This document shows positions 18,743 through 25,701 of a stretch of DNA of 51,961 nucleotides, in pieces; the first letter of the stretch is position 1; each line of letters starts with the position of its first letter. Location: positions 1 through 51,961 of the forward strand of contig JAFQSA010000052.1 in the NCBI GenBank assembly GCA_017409765.1, written 5' to 3'. Source of the stretch: Clostridia bacterium (GTDB lineage: Bacteria > Bacillota > Clostridia > Christensenellales > CAG-314). The notes beneath the pieces are model-generated. The model was not told the origin of the DNA, did not search any database, and saw only the letters and a list, made by a program, of their open reading frames with translations. The position numbers and the translations under genes are program-made.

Positions 18743-19658
18743 TGTTTTCACCTCCGTTAGATTGATTGTCGCAGTTTAGGTCGGCAAGGACAAACTTAGA
18801 CTTGTTGAACTTTTGTTTGAAATGTGGTACTGCAAGGAACACCGCAACAAGTATTGCGGAAAGAAGTTTAAGTAGGTCAGTATCCCACTCCAAACAAATT
18901 ACAAGTTGGTAAACAAGGTAGTACACGATGGAGCCCACCACCGCGCCAATCAGTTGTACGGCAAAGTTACTGCTGATTTTGGAAACGATAACGCTACCAA
19001 TGATAACTGCCGCAAGACCAATGACAATTGCGCCACGGCCCATGTTGATATCTGCCGAGCCATTGTACTGACAAAGCAATGCGCCGGCAAGCGCTACAAG
19101 TCCGTTGGAGATTACCAACGCCAAAACCTTGGTTGTGTTGGTGTTGACGCCTTGCGCGCGAGCCATTTCTTCGTTGCAACCTGTTGCGCGGATTGCACAG
19201 CCAAGTTTTGTGCCGAAAAACCAGTACAAAATGCCAATTACAACGGCAACAAATGCCACCAAAATAATGATGGACGTGCCAACGTCTGCTCTGGCAACAA
19301 GCAACTGTTTGCCAACAAGGGAGATTGTTGCCTTGCCCATGATTTTCAAATTGACAGACCAAAGTGCAAGTTGTGTCAAAATACCACTCATAATTGGTGG
19401 AATACCCATCTTTGTGTGCAAAAGTGCCGTCACAAGTCCGCAAAGCATACCGGCAACAAATGCCACCAAAATGGCAACACCGGTAGGAACGTCGTTGGCA
19501 AGTAGCACAGCGCAAGTACCTGCGCCCGTTACCATCGAGCCGTCAACTGTCAAGTCGGCAAAATCCAAAATTTTGTAGGAAATAAACAAACCTATCGCCA
19601 TGATACCCCAAATCAACGCTTGTCCAATTGCTCCGGGAAGGGCGTTCAAGTAAACCAT
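18735..19658 (-). CDS. ABC transporter permease, branched-chain type
   Basis: The 307-residue protein has about eight to nine hydrophobic helices. It begins LPGAIGQALIWGIMAIGLFISYKILDFADLT, the start pattern of BPD_transp_2 permeases paired with PF04392 binding proteins. GCAIRATGCNEEMARAQGVN is the conserved cytoplasmic loop contacting the ATPase. It forms the membrane channel of the importer. The start ATG follows AGAGG. The gap of 120 bases to the upstream lipoprotein gene holds no terminator. Confidence 0.88.
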   Translation of the reverse strand: MVYLNALPGAIGQALIWGIMAIGLFISYKILDFADLTVDGSMVTGAGTCAVLLANDVPTGVAILVAFVAGMLCGLVTALLHTKMGIPPIMSGILTQLALWSVNLKIMGKATISLVGKQLLVARADVGTSIIILVAFVAVVIGILYWFFGTKLGCAIRATGCNEEMARAQGVNTNTTKVLALVISNGLVALAGALLCQYNGSADINMGRGAIVIGLAAVIIGSVIVSKISSNFAVQLIGAVVGSIVYYLVYQLVICLEWDTDLLKLLSAILVAVFLAVPHFKQKFNKSKFVLADLNCDNQSNGGENNA

Positions 19659-19778
19659 ATAAACCTCTGTTTTTGTGTAGTGTTAGTTGGAAAAAAGTTA
19701 CAAAATGCAACACTAATCAATTTTGAGAGTTGCCCAAATGATTAGTAGATTTGGTTTTGCAAAATGTTTTGCTCTAAA

Positions 19779-20762
19779 TTATTCTTCAATAACAACGTAG
19801 CCTTCGGGGATGGTGATACCAAACTCCTCGCAACGACTAGCAACGTACTTGTAGGTTGGGTTTGTGTCTGTTGCGATTGCCAAAGTGGAAATATCCTTTT
19901 TGCCAAGCAAAACGTCTGCTGCCATTTGGCCGGTGATTTGACCAAGGCGGAAGTAGTCGATGGAAAGTGTTGCTACACCACAACCCTTGCAGATGCCCTC
20001 TTCGCCGGCAACAACTGGTTTTTTGTTTGCACTGCAAATGCTATCAATAAAGGTTGCGTTGTTTGCAACGATGTTGTCGGTAGGAACGTAGATAACGTCA
20101 CTCCAGGCGCAAGCTTGTGTGGTAACTGCCTCTAGGTCGCTTGTGTCGATAAAGGAAAAATCCCTTGTTTCGATGCCATTTTGTTTAAGAACGTTTGCAA
20201 TCTCCGTCACTTGGTACAAACTGTTGGATTCGGCAGAGCAGTACAACAAACCAACTTTTTTCGCATTGGGGAACAATTCAACAATCATCTCGGCTTGCTT
20301 ATCCAATGGAGCAAGGTCGCTTGTGCCACTTACGTTTCCACCAGCAACACCAGTCCAATCCTTGATGTTAAGTGCGGATGCGTAGTCGGTGATGGATGTG
20401 CCCAAAATGGGGATGTTGCGTGTTGCGCTAACGGCGGACGTCAAACTTGCAGTTGCATTTGCAAGAATCAAGTCTACACCTTGCGCAACGAACGTGCTTG
20501 TGATTTGTGCGCAGGTATCAGGTTCGCCATTGGCATTTTCTTCTTTGAATACTACTGTGCGACCTTCCGCCTCGAGGGCCTTTTTCAAACCATCCTTGAA
20601 TCCTTCGGTTGCGGCATCCAACGCTGGGTGTTGGATGAGTTGACAAATACCAACGGTGTACTCGGCTTTGTTTGGATCAATTGTGACTGTTGGCGTGCAA
20701 GCAGTCAAGCAACCAAGTGCAAAAATAACCAACAAAACTAGTGCTACAAGTGTCTTTTTCAT
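19779..20762 (-). CDS. ABC substrate-binding lipoprotein, PF04392 type
   Basis: The 327-residue lipoprotein starts MKKTLVALVLLVIFALGCLTAC, with a signal peptide and an LTAC lipobox, so it is tethered outside the membrane. The mature part follows the PF04392 fold: VGICQLIQHPALDAATEGFKDGL, later ILGTSITDYASAL and VGLLYCSAESNS, then VIYVPTDNIVANN. Streptococcal homologues (TrpX) import tryptophan. Here the operon leader peptide carries Tyr and Phe codons, so tyrosine, phenylalanine or a close aromatic compound is the more likely ligand. The start ATG follows AAGGAG and opens the operon. Confidence 0.88.
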   Translation of the reverse strand: MKKTLVALVLLVIFALGCLTACTPTVTIDPNKAEYTVGICQLIQHPALDAATEGFKDGLKKALEAEGRTVVFKEENANGEPDTCAQITSTFVAQGVDLILANATASLTSAVSATRNIPILGTSITDYASALNIKDWTGVAGGNVSGTSDLAPLDKQAEMIVELFPNAKKVGLLYCSAESNSLYQVTEIANVLKQNGIETRDFSFIDTSDLEAVTTQACAWSDVIYVPTDNIVANNATFIDSICSANKKPVVAGEEGICKGCGVATLSIDYFRLGQITGQMAADVLLGKKDISTLAIATDTNPTYKYVASRCEEFGITIPEGYVVIEE

Positions 20763-21035
20763 AATTTTTTCTCCTTCGAGTGAATTTATTACATAACAAC
20801 GAAACCACAAGATTGCGCAGTGTTATCTCATCAAAAACTACAATATATTGGAGTAAGCACTGTGCTTGTGAACAATAGATTGTTGTTTAGCGTAGCGGTT
20901 TGACGAGAAGAATGCAAGCAAGGGACGTGTTATTGCGAATGAGCATACCTGGAGGGTCTGTGATTGAGCAAAACACGGATGATTGCGAAGCATTGTTCCG
21001 TCAAAAAACGACAAGATATTGTGAGCAAGCACAAA
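20763..21035 (-). other. Leader between attenuator and operon
   Basis: These 270 transcribed bases hold no supported gene. A weak hairpin (ACGGA...TCCGT) lies near 20970-21002 and an AGCACaGTGCT dyad near 20855. No second terminator is seen. Confidence 0.4.
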
Positions 21036-21070
21036 AACAAAAAAAACTCTTCCGATTGCTCGAAAGAGTT
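21036..21070 (-). terminator. Attenuator terminator of the aromatic ABC operon
   Basis: An 11-bp stem AACTCTTTCGA/TCGGAAGAGTT (one T-G pair) closes a GCAA tetraloop and is followed by eight T on the minus strand. It lies between the promoter with its leader peptide and the structural genes, so it is an attenuator and not the end of deoD, which has its own terminator at 21328. Confidence 0.85.
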
Positions 21071-21105
21071 AAGTAAAATGCTAAAAAATAAATATTAGTT
21101 ACAAT

Positions 21106-21222
21106 CTACTTTTTTCCATCGGCAATCGCTACTGTTACATTTTTGTAAAGTAGTAGTAAAAGTAGTATGCAACTGCAAACATACGTTGTGCCATGGAAAA
21201 ACTTCCTTTGTTTTGTAATAAT
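21106..21222 (-). promoter_or_regulatory. Tyr/Phe attenuation leader with antiterminator segments
   Basis: Downstream of the leader peptide stop, CGATTGC (minus strand, 21128-21122) is complementary to GCAATCG in the loop and 3' arm of the terminator (21059-21053). AAAGTAG (21112-21106) is complementary to the CTACTTT words formed by the Tyr-Phe codons. A ribosome stalled at Tyr codons leaves CGATTGC free to block the terminator. One that reaches the stop codon, seven bases before it, covers it. Confidence 0.65.
21135..21194 (-). CDS. Tyr/Phe-rich attenuation leader peptide
   Basis: This short gene encodes the 19-residue peptide MAQRMFAVAYYFYYYFTKM, with five Tyr and three Phe. Its ATG lies 28 bases behind the predicted transcription start and follows AAAGGAAG. 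The TAA stop is followed closely by the antiterminator segment and the terminator. The arrangement parallels pheL- and trpL-type leaders of enterobacteria and predicts high operon expression when charged tRNA-Tyr or tRNA-Phe is scarce. The peptide itself probably has no function. Confidence 0.75.
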   Translation of the reverse strand: MAQRMFAVAYYFYYYFTKM

Positions 21223-21228
21223 GGCATT

Positions 21229-21257
21229 AGTATAGCCCTTTGTTTTGCAATTGTCAA
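21229..21257 (-). promoter_or_regulatory. Promoter of the aromatic ABC operon and leader peptide
   Basis: On the minus strand TTGACA, a 17-base spacer and TATACT. The predicted start is near 21222. Confidence 0.8.
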
Positions 21258-21327
21258 CTGATAATACATCAAAAATCAAAGAAAAATTCCTTTCACTTTT
21301 GCCAATTACAGCAAAAACAACAAAAAC

Positions 21328-21358
21328 AAACAAAAAGGGACGCAAAAATTGCGTCCCT
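21328..21358 (-). terminator. deoD terminator
   Basis: AGGGACGCAA pairs with TTGCGTCCCT and is followed on the minus strand by T5G. It lies 18 bases beyond the deoD stop. Confidence 0.85.
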
Positions 21359-21375
21359 AAATAAATGTGCAAAAA

Positions 21376-22089
21376 TCAGTCTTGTGTGCCAATTTCCAAT
21401 GCGAGTTGCATCATTTCGTGGAAGGAGTTTTGGCGCTCCTCGGAGGAAAGTTCTTCGCCGGTTAGAAGATGGTCGGAGATTGTGCAAATGCAAAGCGCCT
21501 TTTTGCCAGCGCGTGCGGCGTTGAGATAGAGTGCAGCGGATTCCATTTCTACTGCCAAAACACCCATCTTGCCCCAAACTGCGGAGCCTGCACCATCATC
21601 GTAGAATGTGTCGCTTGCCAAGATGTTGCCAACCTTGTAGGTTACGCCCATCTTTTCTGCTTGAGCAACTGCCTTTTGCAAAAGGTCGAAGGAGCAAATT
21701 GGAGCAATTGTGCCGGGCATACCAAATTGGTGAGCGTAGTTGGAGTTTGTGCATGCGCCTTGGCCGAAAACAAGGTTGCGCACCTTCAAATCTGGATGGA
21801 TTGCGCCAGCAGAACCAATACGGATGATGTTTTCCACACCGTAGAAGTTGAAAAGTTCGTAGCTGTAGATACCGATGGATGGAATACCCATACCGCTTGC
21901 CATAACGGAAATGCGCTTGCCGTTGTAAAGACCTGTGTAGCCTTGTACGCCACGTACGTTGTTTACAAGTTTGGCATCAGTAAGGTAGGTTTCTGCAATA
22001 AATTTTGCGCGGAGTGGATCGCCGGGCATCAAAACTGTTGGAGCGAAATCGCCCAATTTTGCGGAGATGTGTGGGGTTGGGATTGGCAT
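21376..22089 (-). CDS. deoD: Purine-nucleoside phosphorylase, DeoD type
   Basis: The enzyme splits purine (deoxy)ribonucleosides with phosphate for salvage in the cytoplasm. The 237-residue protein matches the hexameric DeoD family in length and motifs: MPTPHISAKLGDFAPTVLMPGDPLRAK at the start, NNVRGVQGYTGLYNGKRISVMASGMG, RIGSAGA for the phosphate/ribose site, AVEMESAALY for ribose binding and TISDHLLTGEEL with the catalytic Asp. The start ATG follows AAGGAGG, and the gene has a perfect consensus promoter and its own terminator. Confidence 0.95.
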   Translation of the reverse strand: MPIPTPHISAKLGDFAPTVLMPGDPLRAKFIAETYLTDAKLVNNVRGVQGYTGLYNGKRISVMASGMGIPSIGIYSYELFNFYGVENIIRIGSAGAIHPDLKVRNLVFGQGACTNSNYAHQFGMPGTIAPICSFDLLQKAVAQAEKMGVTYKVGNILASDTFYDDGAGSAVWGKMGVLAVEMESAALYLNAARAGKKALCICTISDHLLTGEELSSEERQNSFHEMMQLALEIGTQD

Positions 22090-22108
22090 AGGTGTAGCCC
22101 TCCTTGAA

Positions 22109-22158
22109 ATAATTTTGTTGATACAATTATACAAGCAGATTGCAAAGTTGTCAATAGG
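22109..22158 (-). promoter_or_regulatory. deoD promoter, copy 1 of a duplicated 50-bp promoter
   Basis: On the minus strand TTGACA (22154-22149), a 17-base spacer and TATAAT (22131-22126) lie in a ~50-bp block repeated nearly exactly at 22661-22710. Confidence 0.85.
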
Positions 22159-22161
22159 AAA

Positions 22162-22192
22162 ATAAAAAGGGGCAAGTCATGCAACTTGCCCA
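22162..22192 (-). terminator. Terminator of the 146-residue membrane protein gene
   Basis: GGGCAAGT pairs with ACTTGCCC and is followed on the minus strand by T5A. It insulates the gene from the deoD promoter immediately beyond. Confidence 0.8.
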
Positions 22193-22201
22193 TGTTAAAT
22201 A

Positions 22202-22642
22202 TTAATGTGATATGTCTTCAATCCCACTAAATATGTCTGTTGGTAGATGTTGTTGTAAACTAAGCACCGCTTTTTCGCTATACATAAAGGATATATACTT
22301 TTTTTGATTCCAATTTTTGGTTTCTCCAACCAGCTTTTCGAGCGATACATAAAGCCAACAAGCGTTTACTCGAACATCTTGAACATCACTCCACGCATAT
22401 TCGGTCTTCACCTTTCCAAACATATTATGCCTTTTAATGCTATACTCATCGATGGTGACATATCGACAGCCAAAAAAGACTAATCCGGCTTCAATCGTGA
22501 GCGGTATTAGCAAAAGCATAATGAACGCAACTAGCACAAACTCCCCTACATCACTAGTCCACCAAATGTAAGTTGCTATATCTGCGGTTAGTACAATTGT
22601 CCAGCCAATCACAAGCGGCAATCCAACATAAAACTTTTTCAT
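22202..22642 (-). CDS. Unknown two-helix membrane protein
   Basis: The 146-residue protein starts with two transmembrane helices (about 5-27 and 34-57). A ~90-residue soluble domain follows, with DEYSIKRHNMFGKVKTEYAWSDVQDVRV and a strand-rich pattern reminiscent of bacterial PH-like domains on small membrane proteins. No function is known to me. The start ATG follows GGAG. Its promoter is a near-identical copy of the deoD promoter. Its codon use is more AT-rich than that of deoD, which hints at separate origin. Confidence 0.65.
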   Translation of the reverse strand: MKKFYVGLPLVIGWTIVLTADIATYIWWTSDVGEFVLVAFIMLLLIPLTIEAGLVFFGCRYVTIDEYSIKRHNMFGKVKTEYAWSDVQDVRVNACWLYVSLEKLVGETKNWNQKKYISFMYSEKAVLSLQQHLPTDIFSGIEDISH

Positions 22643-22660
22643 TTAGTTCTCCATATTGTA

Positions 22661-22710
22661 ATAATTTTGTTGATACAATTATACAAGCAGATTGCAAGGC
22701 TGTCAATAGG
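22661..22710 (-). promoter_or_regulatory. Copy 2 of the duplicated deoD-type promoter
   Basis: TTGACA (22706-22701), a 17-base spacer and TATAAT (22683-22678) on the minus strand drive the membrane protein gene. Only two substitutions separate its spacer region from the deoD copy. Confidence 0.8.
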
Positions 22711-22790
22711 GAAGATTGAATGAGTAAGCGCTGCCACTAGGAAAAATACCGCAAACAAACTTGGCAATTGTTGCTTTTTGTTTTGTTGGA

Positions 22791-22819
22791 TTGACAACGA
22801 TGGCGCAATGTGATATAAC
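22791..22819 (+). promoter_or_regulatory. Promoter of the 358-residue membrane protein gene
   Basis: TTGACA, a 17-base spacer and TATAAC, about 115 bases before the start codon. Confidence 0.7.
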
Positions 22820-22935
22820 TAATGCGTAGTTGCAAGGGCGCAATAGCCATCCGTTTGGCTGTGCACGTCACAAAGGGTGCAAAGGGTTGCTACGTGCCAC
22901 TTGCAAATGGACGAAATGCAATTTGAGGGGAAGAT

Positions 22936-24012
22936 ATGAAAATTGTCAGATTGATTTTGAACGTTGTTGTTATTGGTGTGTTGGTTGGATTTGCAAGCGC
23001 AGACGGCCAACAATGTGCAGGTCTGTTTGGTGCAATTGCCGTTGGATTTGCCTTTTGTGTGTTTTGGGATTTGTTGGAGTTTTTGGATTTTTCCAGCTTT
23101 ACAGATGGTTTGCGTAGATTTTTGTTTTGGGTTAGTGTGATTTTTGCAATGTTTTGCGCATTTGCGGCATCCTACCAAGATTTGTTTCCACAACCACAAG
23201 ACATCCACTCCATCCAAGACCTACTAACACACATAGGTGCGTTTTACAGCTACAACATTTTGGAGCGAATCATTGTGTGTGGCGCAATGCCTATGACAGT
23301 TGCCACATTGTGGCTTGCAACACTTGTGGACTACTACGATGCACCACGCGGTTTTGTGCCCGTTTTGCCCATTGGTGGCGCTATCATTGGCGGAGTGATT
23401 GGATTTGTCATTCAACTGTTGGCCGTCTTTGGTAACATTGTGTTGATTGTGGCAATGATTGTTGTTACAATTTTGGGAACAATACCGCTGTTCAAGTTTT
23501 ACAAACGCAATGGCTGGATTATGGCAAGCATTGGCGCATCACTTCCAGACGATGACTACAACAACTACAAGCCATCTCGCAAAAGTGGTGGTCGCAGTTA
23601 CAGCAGTGGAGGCTCTACTTCCTACGGTACAAGCAGTTACAGCGGTGGCACAAGCAAGGCGGAGTACGAAGGCAACCATCAACTGGACTACTACATGGAC
23701 GACATTGCAAGCGACAACAGTCGTAGTCGAAACCTGCCCTACGGTTGCAGTATCCGCAGCGACGTGTCCTTTTCCCACTACGGCGACGATGCCTACTTTA
23801 CTGTGGACTTCACGCTGGACACAAGTTGTTGCTCGGCGGAAACACAACACGAGTACGACATGATGATTAGCGATGCGCAAAGCTTCCAAAGGGAGGTTTT
23901 GAATGACCTCTTCCGCGAGGGCAAAAACCTGATTGGCCGTTTGAAACAAAAATACAAAGGCTGGCCCGGTGTTAACTTCGAAGTTAAATTGGGCGATATT
24001 AGTGAATATTAG
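22936..24012 (+). CDS. Unknown membrane protein with Ser/Gly/Tyr linker
   Basis: The 358-residue protein has about five to six transmembrane helices in residues 1-190. A low-complexity linker rich in Ser, Gly and Tyr follows (about 210-240, with SGGRSYSSGGSTSYG). A soluble ~110-residue C-terminal domain ends it, containing DFTLDTSCCSAETQHEYDMM and GWPGVNFEVKLGD. I do not recognise the family. The linker suggests a flexible tether to the membrane. The start ATG follows GAGGGG. It is monocistronic, with its own promoter and terminator. Confidence 0.75.
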   Translation: MKIVRLILNVVVIGVLVGFASADGQQCAGLFGAIAVGFAFCVFWDLLEFLDFSSFTDGLRRFLFWVSVIFAMFCAFAASYQDLFPQPQDIHSIQDLLTHIGAFYSYNILERIIVCGAMPMTVATLWLATLVDYYDAPRGFVPVLPIGGAIIGGVIGFVIQLLAVFGNIVLIVAMIVVTILGTIPLFKFYKRNGWIMASIGASLPDDDYNNYKPSRKSGGRSYSSGGSTSYGTSSYSGGTSKAEYEGNHQLDYYMDDIASDNSRSRNLPYGCSIRSDVSFSHYGDDAYFTVDFTLDTSCCSAETQHEYDMMISDAQSFQREVLNDLFREGKNLIGRLKQKYKGWPGVNFEVKLGDISEY

Positions 24013-24023
24013 TTGACATTTAC

Positions 24024-24060
24024 AAAATGCACTTCAATTTGATTTGAGGTGCATTTTTTT
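24024..24060 (+). terminator. Terminator of the 358-residue membrane protein gene
   Basis: AAATGCAC pairs with GTGCATTT and an inner TCAA/TTGA pair extends the stem; T7 follows. Confidence 0.75.
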
Positions 24061-24251
24061 GTTTTGTGTGCTGAAAATTCAATTTGCGGACGAGCACAGC
24101 TCGCCCCTACGTTGCTTGAAATAGTTAGCAATCAAAAAAGATTTGTTTGTTGGAAATATCGGGAGGATGGTATCCTCCCCTACAGTGTTTGTAATATTGA
24201 ACCATTGCAATGAATATTGCAAATCGATATTCCATACTAATGATGTTGTAT

Positions 24252-24293
24252 GCAAAAACACACCACGTGTGCGAGAAAAATAAATTCTGTTGG
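24252..24293 (+). repeat. Dispersed 42-bp repeat, copy 1
   Basis: A stretch containing ACACACCACGTGTGCGAG and ending in CTGTTGG recurs with few changes at 26887-26928. The core CACCACGTGTG is partly palindromic. Confidence 0.7.
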
Positions 24294-24341
24294 AAAAAAA
24301 ACGCACCACGTATTCCCGAATTACATTGCGCACAAAAGAAA

Positions 24342-24367
24342 AAGCACCTCAAAACGAGGTGCTTTTT
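24342..24367 (+). terminator. Orphan terminator-like hairpin
   Basis: AAGCACCTC pairs with GAGGTGCTT around AAAAC and is followed by six T. No plus-strand gene lies directly before it. Confidence 0.6.
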
Positions 24368-24593
24368 TGTTTGGTTGTGTAGTTGTGGACAGCGTCTACT
24401 GCGGTAAACGTCAATAGATAAAGTTGTAGGGGCGGATTCCATATCCGCCCGCATTCCATCAACATTGTAGGGGAGGCTATCAGCCTCCCGAAAATAGACG
24501 CATGTAACTCAAGCGGGAGGATGGTATCCTCCCCTACGTTGCTTGAAGTAGTTATCATTGCGTTCCATCAAATGCATAGGAATTGAAAGGTTA

Positions 24594-24628
24594 GTAAAAA
24601 GGCCGACACAAAATGCGTCGGTCTTTTA
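24594..24628 (-). terminator. Terminator of the 123-residue unknown gene
   Basis: GACCGACGC pairs with GTGTCGGCC (wobble included) and is followed by T5 on the minus strand, about 100 bases after the stop. Confidence 0.65.
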
Positions 24629-24725
24629 GTTTAGCTGCAAAACCTAAGTTAAGATACAAATTGCTTGCGTAGGCCTGTAATCATAGTTTCTCTATTCGCG
24701 TTTTGGTGCGCTAGCATTGAAATGA

Positions 24726-25097
24726 TTAGTAGATTACTGCTTCAATTTTGTAACTGTCGCCACTTGGTACAAATATGATAGCGCTCTTGCCATCGTTAAA
24801 CTCAATTTTGTATTTTGGACCAATGTATCTGTTTTTGCCTTGTACAAATGTTGATTGTTGCTCGATGATTGTCGCACTCTTGATGTTGCTCTTGTCGAAG
24901 AAATAGTCTTCGATGCCTACTCCATAGATCATGAGTTTTGTTCTGTCTACTTTGGGGATAAGACCAAACAAAATTGATCCTGTTTCCTTGAAGCCAAGAT
25001 ATGCCATTGGATATTTAGCGCTTGTCCAATCAGATCCACTAACATAGCCGACTTTGTTGCTGTTGAGTCTTTTTGTTACTTGCATAAAGGTTGCCAT
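24726..25097 (-). CDS. Unknown 123-residue protein
   Basis: I do not recognise this protein. It lacks a signal peptide and membrane segments and appears strand-rich (YKIEFNDGKSAIIFVPSGDSYKIEAVIY at the C-terminus). The start is the ATG of MATFMQV behind GGAGG; a TTG five codons earlier overlaps that site. The neighbouring HTH gene and a CTGTCA/TGACAG dyad in front of it suggest local regulation, which is inference. Confidence 0.6.
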   Translation of the reverse strand: MATFMQVTKRLNSNKVGYVSGSDWTSAKYPMAYLGFKETGSILFGLIPKVDRTKLMIYGVGIEDYFFDKSNIKSATIIEQQSTFVQGKNRYIGPKYKIEFNDGKSAIIFVPSGDSYKIEAVIY

Positions 25098-25221
25098 TTT
25101 TGTTTCCTCCAATATTTTTTTCCTACGTATTGTAGGTTTTTATCTTTGATGGTTGTTTTTATATTTGATGATTTGGTATTGCGAGAATTGATGCCCGCCC
25201 ATATATAATACCAAACCCACC

Positions 25222-25238
25222 CTGTCAGTTTTTGACAG
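25222..25238. promoter_or_regulatory. Candidate operator upstream of the 123-residue gene
   Basis: The 17-bp dyad CTGTCAgttttTGACAG sits between the HTH gene and the start region of the 123-residue gene. On the minus strand a TATTAT box follows closely, so a bound regulator could block transcription. A related half-site, TTGACAGG, lies at the 5' end of the HTH gene. Confidence 0.35.
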
Positions 25239-25243
25239 TAGCG

Positions 25244-25564
25244 TCACTCAATTTTGAAATTTTTCAAAATTTTGTAGGTATTGTCCTCTGTGCTGTACAC
25301 CACTTCCTGCAGGTGGCGTTCCCAAGCAAATTCCTTGATGGTGGATATGTAGCGATAAAATGTGGATTCGGAAATGCCATACTTGTCGTTGCAGGTTTTG
25401 CTGTTTAGTTTACTTCCTGCAAGCAAGTCCTCGTACATATCCAACACGATAAATGTCTTTTTCAATGTGTTGTACCAAAGCGCTTTTTTCTCCTTTGATT
25501 TGTTTTGCCGGCAAACACATACTACCACAAATTGACAGGGTATGTTGTCGACCTGTTTTGCCAA
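25244..25564 (-). CDS. HTH-domain protein, start uncertain
   Basis: The frame encodes up to 106 residues. A clear helix-turn-helix segment of the HTH_11/DeoR or YafY type is seen in LLAGSKLNSKTCNDKYGISESTFYRYISTI, without the C-terminal WYL sensor domain usually attached. Only about 20 residues follow the recognition region, so it is either a minimal regulator or a truncated one. The longest frame starts at 25564 without a ribosome binding site. An AAAGGAG further in is not followed by a well-placed start, so the start is unresolved. It lies upstream of the 123-residue gene on the same strand and may control it. Confidence 0.55.
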   Translation of the reverse strand: MAKQVDNIPCQFVVVCVCRQNKSKEKKALWYNTLKKTFIVLDMYEDLLAGSKLNSKTCNDKYGISESTFYRYISTIKEFAWERHLQEVVYSTEDNTYKILKNFKIE

Positions 25565-25619
25565 AATCCAAGGAAATGGCGCTTAGACGTGTGGCAATTT
25601 GCAGTTAGTTGCGTAAAAA

Positions 25620-25650
25620 AACAAAAAAAGCACGAAAAACTCGTGCTTTT
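25620..25650 (-). terminator. Terminator of the HTH/M23 gene
   Basis: AAGCACGA pairs with TCGTGCTT and is followed on the minus strand by T7. Confidence 0.8.
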
Positions 25651-25701
25651 GCAAGAAAAATATCTATTGAATTGTTTTTGTCACAGTGTGCAAACAAAAT
25701 T

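Larger units (their letters stand above)
24086..24537. repeat. Cluster of five short hairpin repeats (GTAGGGG family)
   Basis: Five palindromic elements share one arm end, GTAGGGG or its complement CCCCTAC. They lie near 24086-24111, 24161-24183, 24426-24451, 24467-24490 and 24514-24537. The hairpin arms differ (for example CGGATTCCATATCCG and AGGCTATCAGCCT). Two of them continue into the same word, CGTTGCTTGAA. No gene is supported between 24013 and 24725. Confidence 0.7.

Noticed and set aside
20838..21032. 64-codon minus-strand frame between attenuator and lipoprotein gene
   Set aside because: Starts with GTG without a ribosome binding site; composition does not look coding.
21106..21372. 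88-codon minus-strand frame over the attenuator region
   Set aside because: It runs through the deoD terminator and the operon promoter; the 19-residue leader peptide in another frame explains the region better.
24060..24725. CRISPR-like array in the hairpin cluster
   Set aside because: Repeat spacing is irregular, orientations differ and the arms vary; no cas genes are near.
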